64,000 nt of DNA from contig JABSOX010000014.1 of the NCBI GenBank assembly GCA_013215655.1, positions 62,001 to 126,000 on the forward strand, read 5' to 3'. This DNA comes from Colwellia sp. (lineage in GTDB: Bacteria; Pseudomonadota; Gammaproteobacteria; Enterobacterales; Alteromonadaceae). Below, piece after piece: positions 29,183 through 38,595 of this stretch. The notes under the pieces were generated by a model. That model worked only from the letters and a program-made list of their open reading frames with translations, did not search any database and was not told the origin of the DNA. Each line of letters starts with the position of its first letter. Positions within the stretch are counted from its first letter, which is position 1. A program made the translations under genes and the position numbers.

Positions 29183-29641
29183 AATCACTTTAAGGCTTGC
29201 TCGCCCTTTTTTCTTAGTCGTCTTTTTCTCTTGACTAACAAGCGTATCATCAGTCTTAGCAGATGAGCTCACGCTCGATAAGCTTAAACTTGGCTCCACG
29301 TCATTTTGTTCAGGAGGATGTTCGATGGCGAGTGATGTACCTGCACCATTCTCTTTCGCATATATAGCCGCTATAGCGCCATATGGAATATAAATATGCT
29401 CAAGCTTACCACCAAACCTAGCACTAAATTCTATGCTGTCGTTACCTAAAGCAATAGTACCTACTGCTGATGAAGAAACATTAAGAATTATTTGTCCATC
29501 ATTAACATACGACATAGGTACTAAAACACCATAAACATTAACGTCAACAACGACATAAGGTGTTAGTTGATTATCAGTGATCCACTGATAAAAAGCCCTA
29601 ACAATATAGGGCTTATTAGAGGTCATAGATATTTCAGACAC
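29177..29641 (-). CDS. sspB: ClpXP specificity-enhancing adaptor
   Basis: 154 residues from GTG 29641, which overlaps the sspA stop. The body (SNKPYIVRAFYQWITDNQL, VPMSYVNDGQIILNVS, ARFGGKLEHIYIP, IYAKENGAG) is the SspB SsrA-tag-binding domain. An acidic, low-complexity linker then leads to the C-terminal tail GRASLKVIK, the ClpX-docking motif (E. coli RPALRVVK). It delivers SsrA-tagged proteins to ClpXP. Confidence 0.96.
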   Translation of the reverse strand: MSEISMTSNKPYIVRAFYQWITDNQLTPYVVVDVNVYGVLVPMSYVNDGQIILNVSSSAVGTIALGNDSIEFSARFGGKLEHIYIPYGAIAAIYAKENGAGTSLAIEHPPEQNDVEPSLSLSSVSSSAKTDDTLVSQEKKTTKKKGRASLKVIK

Positions 29642-30282
29642 TACACTGGATTTCCAAAACGTAATTCACGCTCAGTTTCAGTTAATGATGCTTGAAAAGA
29701 CTCACGTTCAAACAATCTTAACATGTAGGTTTTTAGTTCTTTTGAACCTTGGCCATCAAGCTCAATACCAAATACCGGTAATCGCCATAATAATGGGGCC
29801 AAATAACAATCAACTAAACTAAAGTCTTCACTCATAAAATATGGCGCTTCATTTAGAATAGGGGCAATGCTTAATAAGCTTTCTCTCAATTCGATACGTG
29901 CTTTACTCGCCGCATCAGCAGGTCCACTAAGGATTATTTTCGCAAGGCTATAATAGTCTTGCTCAATGCGATGCATCATAAGACGACTACGACCGCGAGA
30001 AACAGGGTAAACAGGCATCAGTGGCGGATGAGGAAAACGCTCATCAAGATATTCAATAATGATTTTAGCTTCATATAAAGCCAAATCACGGTCAATTAAC
30101 GTTGGAATAGTTCCATACGGGTTTAATTCAAACAGCTCGTCTGGCAAATTATCCATATCAACTAAATGAATGTCTACACCAACACCTTTTTCCGCTAATG
30201 CGATGCGTGTTTGATGACTGTACATATCATCTGCATGTGAATATAAATTCATAACAGAGCGTTTGTTTGCAGCTACGGCCAT
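29641..30282 (-). CDS. sspA: Stringent starvation protein A
   Basis: 213 residues of glutathione-S-transferase fold: an N-terminal thioredoxin-like domain (MNLYSHADDMYSHQTRIALA, NPYGTIPTLIDRDLALYEAKII) and a C-terminal helical domain. SspA associates with RNA polymerase and lowers H-NS levels in stress and stationary phase in E. coli. It is translationally coupled to sspB, the standard operon. Confidence 0.95.
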   Translation of the reverse strand: MAVAANKRSVMNLYSHADDMYSHQTRIALAEKGVGVDIHLVDMDNLPDELFELNPYGTIPTLIDRDLALYEAKIIIEYLDERFPHPPLMPVYPVSRGRSRLMMHRIEQDYYSLAKIILSGPADAASKARIELRESLLSIAPILNEAPYFMSEDFSLVDCYLAPLLWRLPVFGIELDGQGSKELKTYMLRLFERESFQASLTETERELRFGNPV

Positions 30283-30414
30283 AATGCCTCCAAAAAATTC
30301 TTAATTAAAAAATAATAAACCCAAACAATCTAGTTTACCTAAATTATTTGGGTATCAAGAGGTTAAAAACCTCAGAAATTAAACGATGCCACTATACCTT
30401 GAGTATATATAGAT

Positions 30415-31128
30415 TTAGTGTACATCTCTCCAATATTCAACTTTAAGCAAATAAGCAAAAATTAGAAATATAAATAAAAAGCCAATAACCCAATAGCCCA
30501 TGGCTTCACGTTCTAATTTATTTGGTTCAGCGGTGTATTCTAAAAAGTTAGCTAAATCACGAGAAAAAGCATCATACTCTTCAGTTGTCATTGAACCACC
30601 CTTTGCCTCAGTTAAGTTACCATGCTCATCAAGGGTACGAATCCCTTGCAAACCTTGTAATACGTGAGGCATACCAACATCTTTAAATACTTTATTATTA
30701 ACACCAAACGGACGTTCAGGATCAATATAAAACGAACGTAAATAAGTGTAAATATAATCTGGACCCGGCTTTAAACGTGCCATTAAGGTTAAATCTGGTG
30801 GTGCACTACCAAACCATTTAGCCGCATCTTTTGCAGGCATAGTATTTAAAATATGCTCACCCGGTTTTTGACCATTGGTTAAATATTTAGCTAAACCTTC
30901 TTCTTCACTAATACCTAAATCAGTAAATGTGCGGTTATAACGCTGATATTGTAACTGATGACAACCCAAACAATAACTTACATATGAATCAAAACCACGT
31001 TTAAGTGATTCTTTATCAGCTAAATCATTACCTGCTTTGTCTAAATGCATGCCACCACTTGAGGCCAATACAAACAATGGCACAAGTGCAAAAATTCCGA
31101 ACGTAAAGGCTCTAATAAGTTTTTTCAT
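30415..31128 (-). CDS. petC: Cytochrome c1 of the bc1 complex
   Basis: 237 residues with a signal peptide (IRAFTFGIFALVPLFVLAS), the haem c site YCLGCHQLQY, an axial-methionine region near GMPHVLQG, and a C-terminal membrane anchor (VIGFLFIFLIFAYLLKVEYW). It accepts electrons from the Rieske centre and passes them to soluble cytochrome c. Last gene of petABC; its start codon overlaps the end of petB. Confidence 0.96.
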   Translation of the reverse strand: MKKLIRAFTFGIFALVPLFVLASSGGMHLDKAGNDLADKESLKRGFDSYVSYCLGCHQLQYQRYNRTFTDLGISEEEGLAKYLTNGQKPGEHILNTMPAKDAAKWFGSAPPDLTLMARLKPGPDYIYTYLRSFYIDPERPFGVNNKVFKDVGMPHVLQGLQGIRTLDEHGNLTEAKGGSMTTEEYDAFSRDLANFLEYTAEPNKLEREAMGYWVIGFLFIFLIFAYLLKVEYWRDVH

Positions 31129-32393
31129 TATCCTGATACCCTCTCTGGAACTGGTTTGGTTTTCTCATTTTTACTGTAGATCCACAATGCAACAAAGAAA
31201 CCAAAATAACCAAAAGTAGCAATCGTACCTATCATGTTATTGATTGGTGTTGCAGGCATTGTACCTAAAGCACCTAAAGCAATAAAACAAATAGCAAACT
31301 GCATCAGATTAACGGTATGAGCAGTACAACGATATTTAATTGACTTAACTGTACCACGGTCAAACCAAGGTAATAAGAACAACACAATAATCGCAGAAAA
31401 CATACCAATCGCGCCTAATAATTTATCAGGAATAACACGAAGAACAGTATAAAACGGACCAAAGTACCATACCGGAGCGATATGCTCAGGAGTTTTTAAA
31501 CCATTTGCAGGTTCAAAATTTGGCGCTTCCATAAAGTAACCACCACCTTCTGGTGCAAAAAACATTACCCAACAAAAAATGATTAAGAAAATCACTATTG
31601 CTACTAAATCTTTTACTGTGTAGTAAGGATGGAATGGTATCGCATCAACGATGTCATATTTCTTAGTATATTGTTCATGGAACTGAAACTTACTTTGCTC
31701 TTCAAGAGGAACACTACCTTTAGGTTTCTTAATATCAGTACCTTCAGGATTATTTGAACCTACTTCATGTAAAGCTAGAATATGTAAGAATACAAGAATC
31801 ACTAATACCAAAGGTAAAGCAGCAACATGCAATGCAAAGAAGCGATTTAAGGTTGCACCAGAGATAACGTAATCACCACGTATCCATAAGGTTAAATCAT
31901 CACCAATGATTGGAATAGCACCAAATAATGAAATGATTACTTGTGCGCCCCAATAGGACATATTACCCCAAGGTAATAAATAACCCATGAAAGCTTCAGC
32001 CATCAAGACTAAGAAGATAAACATACCAAATAACCACAATAATTCGCGAGGTTTTTGATAAGAGCCATACATCATGCCACGAAACATATGCATGTATACT
32101 ACGACGAAAAACGCAGATGCACCTGTTGAATGCATATAACGTAACAACCACCCATAATCAACATCACGCATGATATATTCGATAGAAGCAAAAGCACCTT
32201 CATTTGATGGTTCGTAGTTCATCGTTAACCAAATACCCGTAAGTAATTGATTCACTAAAACCACACTCGCTAAAATCCCAAAAACATACCAAAAGTTAAA
32301 GTTTTTTGGTGCTGGGTATTGAGCAGCATGCTTGTTCATTGCATCCATCAAGGGTAAACGTTTTTCGATCCAAGCCATTAAATTTGCAAACAT
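31128..32393 (-). CDS. petB: Cytochrome b of the bc1 complex
   Basis: 421 residues with about eight membrane helices, the paired haem-ligand histidines (LLRYMHSTGAS with MYMHMFRGM, and FFALHVAALP with FLHILALHEVG), the quinol-site motif APVWYFGPFY (PEWY loop variant PVWY), and GYLLPWGNMSYWGA. It provides both quinone sites of the complex. The single long gene, not a b6/subunit-IV split, is usual for proteobacteria. Confidence 0.97.
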   Translation of the reverse strand: MFANLMAWIEKRLPLMDAMNKHAAQYPAPKNFNFWYVFGILASVVLVNQLLTGIWLTMNYEPSNEGAFASIEYIMRDVDYGWLLRYMHSTGASAFFVVVYMHMFRGMMYGSYQKPRELLWLFGMFIFLVLMAEAFMGYLLPWGNMSYWGAQVIISLFGAIPIIGDDLTLWIRGDYVISGATLNRFFALHVAALPLVLVILVFLHILALHEVGSNNPEGTDIKKPKGSVPLEEQSKFQFHEQYTKKYDIVDAIPFHPYYTVKDLVAIVIFLIIFCWVMFFAPEGGGYFMEAPNFEPANGLKTPEHIAPVWYFGPFYTVLRVIPDKLLGAIGMFSAIIVLFLLPWFDRGTVKSIKYRCTAHTVNLMQFAICFIALGALGTMPATPINNMIGTIATFGYFGFFVALWIYSKNEKTKPVPERVSG

Positions 32394-32995
32394 TACGCGT
32401 CTCCTGTACTTGCATCGGGGCCGACACCAATAAGTAAGGTGCCTGCTGATGGGAATGAGTGCTCTGGAACAACTAAGTTAGTTGGTGCAGGAACGCTTTG
32501 AAATACACGACCTGCCATATCAAATTTAGAACCATGACATGGACAATAAAAACCATCAGCAACGCCTTCGACTTGCTCTTCAAAATTACCTTTATAGTAA
32601 GTAGGAGCACAACCTAAATGTGTACATACCCCTAAAGCCACCATAAATTCAGGTTTAATTGAACGATAAGCATTTGTTGCATACACCGGTTGTTGTGGTT
32701 CAGTTGATTCAGGATCTTTTAATTGATCATCTAGAGCAGCTAAAGCAGCGAGTACTTCTTCTGTTCGACGCACAACATATACAGGTTTTCCACGCCATTC
32801 AGCTCTAATTAACTGACCGGGTTCTATTTTACTTACATTGACTTCAACCGGAGCACCAGCAGCTTTCGCTCTAGCACTCGGGTTCCAAGAACCAATGAAA
32901 GGCACAGCCAAACCGACAACACCAACACCACCAACTACTGAAGTAGCTGCAGTTAAAAAGCGTCGACGGCCGTTATTAACGGGCGCATTGCTCAT
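32393..32995 (-). CDS. petA: Rieske iron-sulfur subunit of the bc1 complex
   Basis: 200 residues. A twin-arginine motif (GRRRFLTAA) precedes the membrane anchor, as expected for Tat insertion. The [2Fe-2S] ligands are in CTHLGC and CPCHGS, the two Rieske boxes. First gene of petABC; it is followed by petB with a 1-bp overlap. Confidence 0.97.
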   Translation of the reverse strand: MSNAPVNNGRRRFLTAATSVVGGVGVVGLAVPFIGSWNPSARAKAAGAPVEVNVSKIEPGQLIRAEWRGKPVYVVRRTEEVLAALAALDDQLKDPESTEPQQPVYATNAYRSIKPEFMVALGVCTHLGCAPTYYKGNFEEQVEGVADGFYCPCHGSKFDMAGRVFQSVPAPTNLVVPEHSFPSAGTLLIGVGPDASTGDA

Positions 32996-33271
32996 TCAAA
33001 ATCTCCAAATAATATTTAACTAAACCTACTTGATTTTTATTATTCTAAAATAAAAAATACATTTCATTACGATCTAATTAAATTAGCGATAAAAAAATTT
33101 TTCTGATCATAAAGAAATGCCCTATTTTTTACAAGGAAAATAAGCGAAACATCAGTTATATATAGATATTTAACTGATTAGAGGAAGGTTAATACGAATA
33201 CTTATCACTCACCTTGGTGATTCTTAATTACGCATCAATAAATGCTGCGCAATTAAGCTTATGGTTCATAG

Positions 33272-33727
33272 TTAAATTTTAAATTTTTTATTGCCAAATT
33301 TTTTGGCAAAAGCGGCTATTGGTTTATTATTACAAGAAATAGTTCGATAGAATTCTTTTGATTTAGATAGTTTTGCTTTTAGTGCTTTATAACTTTCATT
33401 TGAGCTAGCGGCAGCAATACAAATATCAGCTTCGACATTGCCCATTGAATTATCAAATGAAAAAACTTTAACTGCCTTGCTACTTGTATTCATATGATAC
33501 TTTCTAGCAAACTTTTCAATAGTTAAACCATTACAACTTAAGTTACGTACTGAAGCATCACTATATTTATGCTCTTTAATTTTAGCTTTTAAGACTGCAT
33601 CAGATGTCGCTGCGGCGATACAAATATCAGTATGTGCTGAACCATCCGCATTAGAAAATTTTACATCTTTAGCTGAAACACTACTTACCAATGCCGTCAT
33701 GGCAATAGTTAACATGATTTTTCTCAT
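33272..33727 (-). CDS. DUF3718-type secreted protein with internal duplication
   Basis: 151 residues with a signal peptide (MRKIMLTIAMTALVSSVSA). Two homologous halves follow. Each has a DICIAAA(T/S)S motif (near 34 and near 101) and, about 32 residues later, an SCN motif followed by an I..FA(R/K)K helix, so each half could hold one disulfide. This corresponds to DUF3718, found mainly in Alteromonadales. No function is known and no neighbour suggests one. Confidence 0.75.
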   Translation of the reverse strand: MRKIMLTIAMTALVSSVSAKDVKFSNADGSAHTDICIAAATSDAVLKAKIKEHKYSDASVRNLSCNGLTIEKFARKYHMNTSSKAVKVFSFDNSMGNVEADICIAAASSNESYKALKAKLSKSKEFYRTISCNNKPIAAFAKKFGNKKFKI

Positions 33728-33920
33728 TATTAAACCCCTTTTTTAGTTGGCTCTTTAAAAGTAGACTAAATTTGATATATGTAAAGAAGTGTTACCTTGA
33801 TGAAAAACAAGAAAAAGTAAACTAAAACGCAGAGCATAAATGTTAATTTAATACATAGAAGGCTAGAGTCAAAAGTGCTAATAAAGGCGGTATCACTACA
33901 AGAAGTCGTTTTTTAGATAT

Positions 33921-33948
33921 AAAAAAACCGACATAATGTCGGTTTTTT
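33921..33948 (-). terminator. Intrinsic terminator after rpsI
   Basis: AAAAAACCGACA, a short loop, TGTCGGTTTTTT: a strong stem with T-tracts on both strands, 20 bp after the rpsI stop. Confidence 0.9.
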
Positions 33949-33968
33949 GAAAACGTATAAAGTAAATA

Positions 33969-34361
33969 TTAACGTTTTGAAAATTGTGGCTTTTTACGAG
34001 CCTTGTGTAAACCAACTTTCTTACGTTCAACTTTACGAGCATCACGAGTAACAAATCCAGCTTGACGTAGAGAACTACGTAAAGTTTCATCAAACTCCAT
34101 TAATGCACGAGTAATACCGTGACGAATTGCGCCAGCTTGACCAGAAATACCACCACCTGAAACAGTGATGTTAAAGTCAAATTTTTCTGCCATTTCAACT
34201 AACACTAGCGGTTGACGAACAACCATAACAGCCGTTTCACGAGGAAAGTATACCGCAATGTCACGCTTGTTAATTGTAATAGTGCCTTTACCAGCCTTCA
34301 TAAACACACGAGCTGTAGAGCTTTTACGACGACCAGTACCGTAATATTGATTATCAGCCAT
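33969..34361 (-). CDS. rpsI: 30S ribosomal protein S9
   Basis: ATG 34361 ([19 protein letters not shown]) gives 130 residues, the E. coli length; the longer frame to 34376 is an artefact overlapping rpl[21 protein letters not shown] and the C-terminal basic tail KKPQFSKR, which reaches the P-site tRNA, are present. It is co-transcribed with rplM, 2 bp upstream. Confidence 0.98.
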   Translation of the reverse strand: MADNQYYGTGRRKSSTARVFMKAGKGTITINKRDIAVYFPRETAVMVVRQPLVLVEMAEKFDFNITVSGGGISGQAGAIRHGITRALMEFDETLRSSLRQAGFVTRDARKVERKKVGLHKARKKPQFSKR

Positions 34362-34363
34362 TG

Positions 34364-34792
34364 TTAAATCTCCCAAGGTTGTGGTTGTTGAGCAGTATGC
34401 GTATGCTCAGGGCCTGCGAATACTTTAAGTTTGCGGAACATGTCACGACCTAAAGGACCTTTAGGTAACATGCCTTTAACTGCAAATTCAAGTACACGTG
34501 TAGGTGCTTTTTCAATTAACTTTTCAAAGCTAATTTGCTTAAGACCACCAGGGAACTCAGTATGCGAGTAGTAAATTTTACCTTTCGCTTTATTACCTGT
34601 TACACGTACTTTCTCAGCATTGATAACAACGATGTAATCGCCAGTATCTACGTGAGGAGTATATTCTGCTTTATGCTTGCCGCGTAAACGGCTTGCAATT
34701 TCAGTAGCGATACGACCAAGAGTTTTGTTCTCAGCGTCCACTAGAAACCATTCGCGTTGTACGCTTTCTGGTTTTGCTACAAAAGTTTTCAT
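34364..34792 (-). CDS. rplM: 50S ribosomal protein L13
   Basis: 142 residues, the full family length, with [53 protein letters not shown] and the AQQPQPWEI end. It is an early-assembly large-subunit protein. First gene of the rplM-rpsI operon. Confidence 0.98.
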   Translation of the reverse strand: MKTFVAKPESVQREWFLVDAENKTLGRIATEIASRLRGKHKAEYTPHVDTGDYIVVINAEKVRVTGNKAKGKIYYSHTEFPGGLKQISFEKLIEKAPTRVLEFAVKGMLPKGPLGRDMFRKLKVFAGPEHTHTAQQPQPWEI

Positions 34793-34929
34793 TTAAAAAA
34801 CCCAATATTAGAATGTTACTAAAAAATAATCTTATGATTATCAGTTAAAAGACTACGCCATTACCCCTTCGAGTATCGAGTCCAGCGCCTAGTATCTTGG
34901 GGATATTAGACATTTGTAACGTCAGGGAG

Positions 34930-34967
34930 CGCGCATTATACAGAAGTTACTTATAAAGATCACGCCT
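34930..34967 (-). promoter_or_regulatory. rplM-rpsI promoter
   Basis: On the minus strand TATAAT (34940-34935) is followed at once by GCGCGC, a GC-rich discriminator typical of stringently controlled ribosomal promoters. A weak -35 (TGATCT) sits 16 bp upstream, inside the first unit of the tandem repeats. The leader to rplM is about 135 nt. Confidence 0.6.
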
Positions 34968-35171
34968 AATTTTCATTCAATGTTTAATTTATTTTTGTAA
35001 CTCATTTATAGCTGAAAGATATTACCACTTCCCTCAAAGATCACGTTTAACGTCCTTTCAATATTTAATTGTTTTTGTAACTCATTTATAGTTGAAAGAT
35101 GTTACCACTTATCTCAATGATTACGTTTAACGTTCTTTCAATATTTAATTGTCTTTGTAACTCACTTATTA
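34958..35171. repeat. About 80-bp tandem repeats upstream of the rplM promoter
   Basis: Three copies begin at 34958, 35039 and 35119 (spacings 81 and 80 bp); the third is cut short near 35171. Units share GATCACG or GATTACG, a CATTCAAT/CTTTCAATATTTAATT block, TTTGTAACTCATTTATAG and TGAAAGAT-TTACCACTT. Copies 2 and 3 are the most alike. The 35172-35319 remainder of this gap shows an imperfect GGGGGATTGTCCTCC hairpin near 35178 and nothing else. Confidence 0.85.
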
Positions 35172-35319
35172 ACTTCAGGGGGATTGTCCTCCTCCGTAGT
35201 CCAGGTCTAACCTTCTATGGAATAAATCGGCTCACCAAATTAGCAAAATAAAAAGCAAGCTATAGACAAATATGGATTTGAGCACAGAATTATTTTTCTA
35301 TGCTCTTTTTAAAATATAA

Positions 35320-36435
35320 TTATGGCAAATGTTCACTCGCTAAATAGTCATGCGATTGCATTTCTTGTAGGCGACTCAAGCAACGTTTAAATTCAAAAAC
35401 TAGGCGACCACCTTGATATAATTCTTCTAAAGCAACTTGTGCAGAAATGATTAATTTCACATTTCGCTCATAAAATTCATCCACCAAAGCAATAAACCGT
35501 CTTGCGGCATCATCACTATCAACATTCATTTGTGTCACATTTGACAATAAAACCGTATGGTAAAGTCGACTCAATTCCATGTAATCACCTTGGCTGCGGG
35601 CAGATTCGCATAATGTCGAAAAACTAAAATGTACTAAACCGTCCGATTCTTCAATTGTGGTTAATTGACGGTTATTTATTTCAATTATTTTATTTTTATG
35701 ACCGGTATCGACCGAAAGCTGAGTAAAATATCGAGATAAATTTTCATTAGCTTTCTCATCTAAAGGAAAATGATAAATTTCTGCTTGCTCTAAAGTCCGT
35801 AAACGATAATCAATACCGCTATCAACATTCACCACATTACAGTGTTGGTTAATTAATTTTATCGCAGGTAAAAAACGTTCTCGTTGTAAACCATTACGAT
35901 AAAGCTCATCGGGAATAATATTGGAAGTGGCAACTAAGGTGACATTTAACGCAAAGAGCTCTTCAAACAGTGCACCTAAAATCATCGCATCAGTAATATC
36001 TGAAACAAAAAATTCGTCAAAACAAATAATACACGTTTCATCAGCAAAACGTTTTGCAATAATTTTTAGTGGATCAGCTTGGCCTGTTAAGGTTTTCAGC
36101 TCTTGATGAACACGATGCATAAAACGGTGAAAGTGAACACGCATTTTATTTTTAAATGGCAAACAATCATAAAACGTATCAACCAAATAGGTTTTACCAC
36201 GGCCAACTCCACCCCAGAAGTAAAGCCCATCAATGGTTTTTATTTCTGATTTAGCCACCACGCGTTTCCAGCGATTAAAGACTTTTTTAAAACCAGTGGT
36301 CGGTAACGGCTTATTTTGTAAATCTTCATAGAGGCGTTGTAATTTTTTTACGGCATTTTCTTGTGCTGCATCATATTGAAAGTCATCACGGGTTAAATCT
36401 TCTGTATACTTCTCAAGAGGAGAAAGGTTTATCAT
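35320..36435 (-). CDS. zapE: Cell division ATPase ZapE
   Basis: 371 residues of the AFG1-like AAA+ family with Walker A GGVGRGKTYL, Walker B CIICFDEFFVSD and the sensor stretch VTLVATSNIIPDELY. ZapE acts on FtsZ rings under stress. It diverges from zapG, an arrangement shared with E. coli yhcM/yhcB beside degQ-degS. Confidence 0.95.
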   Translation of the reverse strand: MINLSPLEKYTEDLTRDDFQYDAAQENAVKKLQRLYEDLQNKPLPTTGFKKVFNRWKRVVAKSEIKTIDGLYFWGGVGRGKTYLVDTFYDCLPFKNKMRVHFHRFMHRVHQELKTLTGQADPLKIIAKRFADETCIICFDEFFVSDITDAMILGALFEELFALNVTLVATSNIIPDELYRNGLQRERFLPAIKLINQHCNVVNVDSGIDYRLRTLEQAEIYHFPLDEKANENLSRYFTQLSVDTGHKNKIIEINNRQLTTIEESDGLVHFSFSTLCESARSQGDYMELSRLYHTVLLSNVTQMNVDSDDAARRFIALVDEFYERNVKLIISAQVALEELYQGGRLVFEFKRCLSRLQEMQSHDYLASEHLP

Positions 36436-36606
36436 TAATTCGCCATTATATTTATTGTTTATATGCAGTTTGCGCTTGAAAAAACTATTTTAGCAAACAT
36501 ATCTAGTATATATATACCCAAGTAAACGATTTTAAACAAAACTCTCAATATTCATGTGGAAAAACATTTCCATTATTTTTCATTCGTACAATCAAGGTAA
36601 TTTAGT

Positions 36607-37071
36607 ATGACAATTTTATCAGGCTTATTAATTTTTATTATCGGTGCAGTTGCAGGATTTATCGTCAACAAATTTTTTAGTGCTTCATCTCAGAATCAGC
36701 AAAAACTTGCAGAAAAAGTGAATCATAGTGAAACCGCTTTAGAACAATATAAACTTGATGTTGCCGAACATTTAGATAGTTCAGCCAAGTTATTAGAACA
36801 AATGAATAGCACCTGTAAAATCGCTATGGAGCAAATGGCACAGAGTACAAAATTGTTACAACAAGCAACGCCTGAAGAGTCAGTGGCTATGCCTTTTTTC
36901 TCAAAAGAAACGCAAGAGCAATTAGCTCAAACAGTCAACCTTAGGCATAACAAAGAAGATAAAAAAGAAGAAGAACAAGTTACAGAAGCACCATTGGATT
37001 ATTCAGGTAACCCAAGTGGACTATTTGATGACAAGAAACAAAGTGTTACAAATACTGAAACCAGCAGTTAG
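36607..37071 (+). CDS. zapG: YhcB/ZapG inner-membrane division factor
   Basis: 154 residues: one N-terminal membrane span (LSGLLIFIIGAVAGFIVNKF), then a coiled-coil region (about 30-95) and a low-complexity acidic tail, the DUF1043 plan. It is implicated in coordinating envelope growth and division. It precedes degQ as in E. coli. Confidence 0.92.
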   Translation: MTILSGLLIFIIGAVAGFIVNKFFSASSQNQQKLAEKVNHSETALEQYKLDVAEHLDSSAKLLEQMNSTCKIAMEQMAQSTKLLQQATPEESVAMPFFSKETQEQLAQTVNLRHNKEDKKEEEQVTEAPLDYSGNPSGLFDDKKQSVTNTETSS

Positions 37072-37149
37072 GAACTTAAGCACAATTAGCCAGTCTCAAT
37101 TTGAGTAGTTTTTTAAGTCTGTTTATTTTAGTTAGGAGTTGTCTTAAAT

Positions 37150-38505
37150 ATGAAAAAAATGTCTGTTCTAGCAAGTACCATTATTTTATCGAGCACTATC
37201 GCTTTATCAAGTTTACCCGCGAGTGCCAATTTACCCCTTTCAGTTAATGGTCAATTAATGCCGAGTTTGGCACCGATGTTAACTGGAGTAACTCCTGCTG
37301 TTGTTTTGATTTCAGTGAAAGGCACCCACGAAATTAAACCTAAAGTCCCTGATGCATTTAAATTTTTCTTTGGTCGTCCTCGTCAAGGTCAATCACAAGA
37401 GCGTGAATTTCGCGGCTTAGGCTCTGGCGTTATCATCGATGCAGATGAAGGTTATATTGTTACCAATAACCATGTTATTGCCGAAGCTGATGAAATATTA
37501 ATTACGCTCAAAGATGGTCGTCAAATAGAGGCTAAAAAAATAGGTACTGATGAAGGCAGCGACATTGCTTTATTACAAATAGATGCCGACGATCTAGTTG
37601 AAATAAAAATGGCTGATTCTGACAATTTGCGGGTTGGTGATTTTGCCATCGCTATTGGCAGCCCTTTTGGCTTAGGTCAAACAGTAACCTCAGGTATTGT
37701 CAGTGCATTAGGTCGTAGTGGTCTTAACATTGAAAATTACGAAGACTTTATTCAAACCGATGCAGCAATTAACAGTGGTAACTCAGGTGGCGCATTAGTT
37801 AATTTACGTGGTGAATTAATTGGCATTAATACCGCTATTTTAGGTCCAAATGGTGGTAATGTCGGTATTGGTTTTGCTATCCCAAGCACAATGGTTAATA
37901 ACTTAATCGGTCAGATTATCGAGTTTGGTGAAGTTCGCCGCGGTATTCTTGGTGTATCAGGTCGAAGTGTTAATAGTGAACTCGCTAAAGCGATGGAGCT
38001 AGAAGTTAATCAAGGAGGATTTGTTGAACAAGTTGCTCCTGACTCCGCTGCAGAAGAAGCAGGTATAAAAGCGGGTGATGTTATCACTAAAGTAAACGGT
38101 AAACTCGTTAAATCGTTTAGTGAATTGAAAGGTAAAATTGGCTCTATTGGTGCAGGAAAAAGTGTCAAAATCACCGTCATTCGCCCTAATGGTAAAGAAA
38201 AACAATTCAATGTTACCTTAAAGAAATCAAAAACAGCAAATATTGAAGCGGCAAGTATTCATCGTATGTTAGATGGTGCTAAATTGGAAAATAACCTTGA
38301 TAATAACGGTATTGACGTCAAAGAAATCGCTCAAGATAGTCCCGCTGCAATTATAGGTTTACTCGAAGGCGATATTATTAATGGTGTTAACCGCACACGT
38401 TTAAAAAACATTGCTGAATTACGTAACTTCTTAAAAGATCGCAAAGGTGTATTTGCTTTAAATATTATCCGTGGAAATACTAATTTATATTTAATGATCC
38501 GTTAA
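37150..38505 (+). CDS. degQ: Periplasmic HtrA-family serine protease
   Basis: 451 residues with a signal peptide (cut near ASANL), a trypsin-like domain with the triad H108 (TNNHVI), D138 (GSDIALL) and S212 (GNSGGA), and two PDZ domains (about 250-350 and 355-450). It degrades and chaperones misfolded envelope proteins. The short loop LA and synteny with degS favour DegQ over DegP. Confidence 0.95.
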   Translation: MKKMSVLASTIILSSTIALSSLPASANLPLSVNGQLMPSLAPMLTGVTPAVVLISVKGTHEIKPKVPDAFKFFFGRPRQGQSQEREFRGLGSGVIIDADEGYIVTNNHVIAEADEILITLKDGRQIEAKKIGTDEGSDIALLQIDADDLVEIKMADSDNLRVGDFAIAIGSPFGLGQTVTSGIVSALGRSGLNIENYEDFIQTDAAINSGNSGGALVNLRGELIGINTAILGPNGGNVGIGFAIPSTMVNNLIGQIIEFGEVRRGILGVSGRSVNSELAKAMELEVNQGGFVEQVAPDSAAEEAGIKAGDVITKVNGKLVKSFSELKGKIGSIGAGKSVKITVIRPNGKEKQFNVTLKKSKTANIEAASIHRMLDGAKLENNLDNNGIDVKEIAQDSPAAIIGLLEGDIINGVNRTRLKNIAELRNFLKDRKGVFALNIIRGNTNLYLMIR

Positions 38506-38529
38506 TTACTTTTATATATATTATTGAAG

Positions 38530-38552
38530 AGGCTCCATTTGGAGCCTTTTTT
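38530..38552 (+). terminator. Intrinsic terminator after degQ
   Basis: AGGCTCC, loop ATTT, GGAGCCTTTTTT: a compact stem with T-tract 24 bp after the degQ stop, so degS probably has its own promoter. Confidence 0.9.
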
Positions 38553-38595
38553 GTATCAAAAAACTCTATATTAAAATTATCGATCCAAGTAATTT

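Noticed and set aside
34958..35171. CRISPR array
   Set aside because: The units are about 80 bp and adjacent, with no unique spacers and no cas genes.
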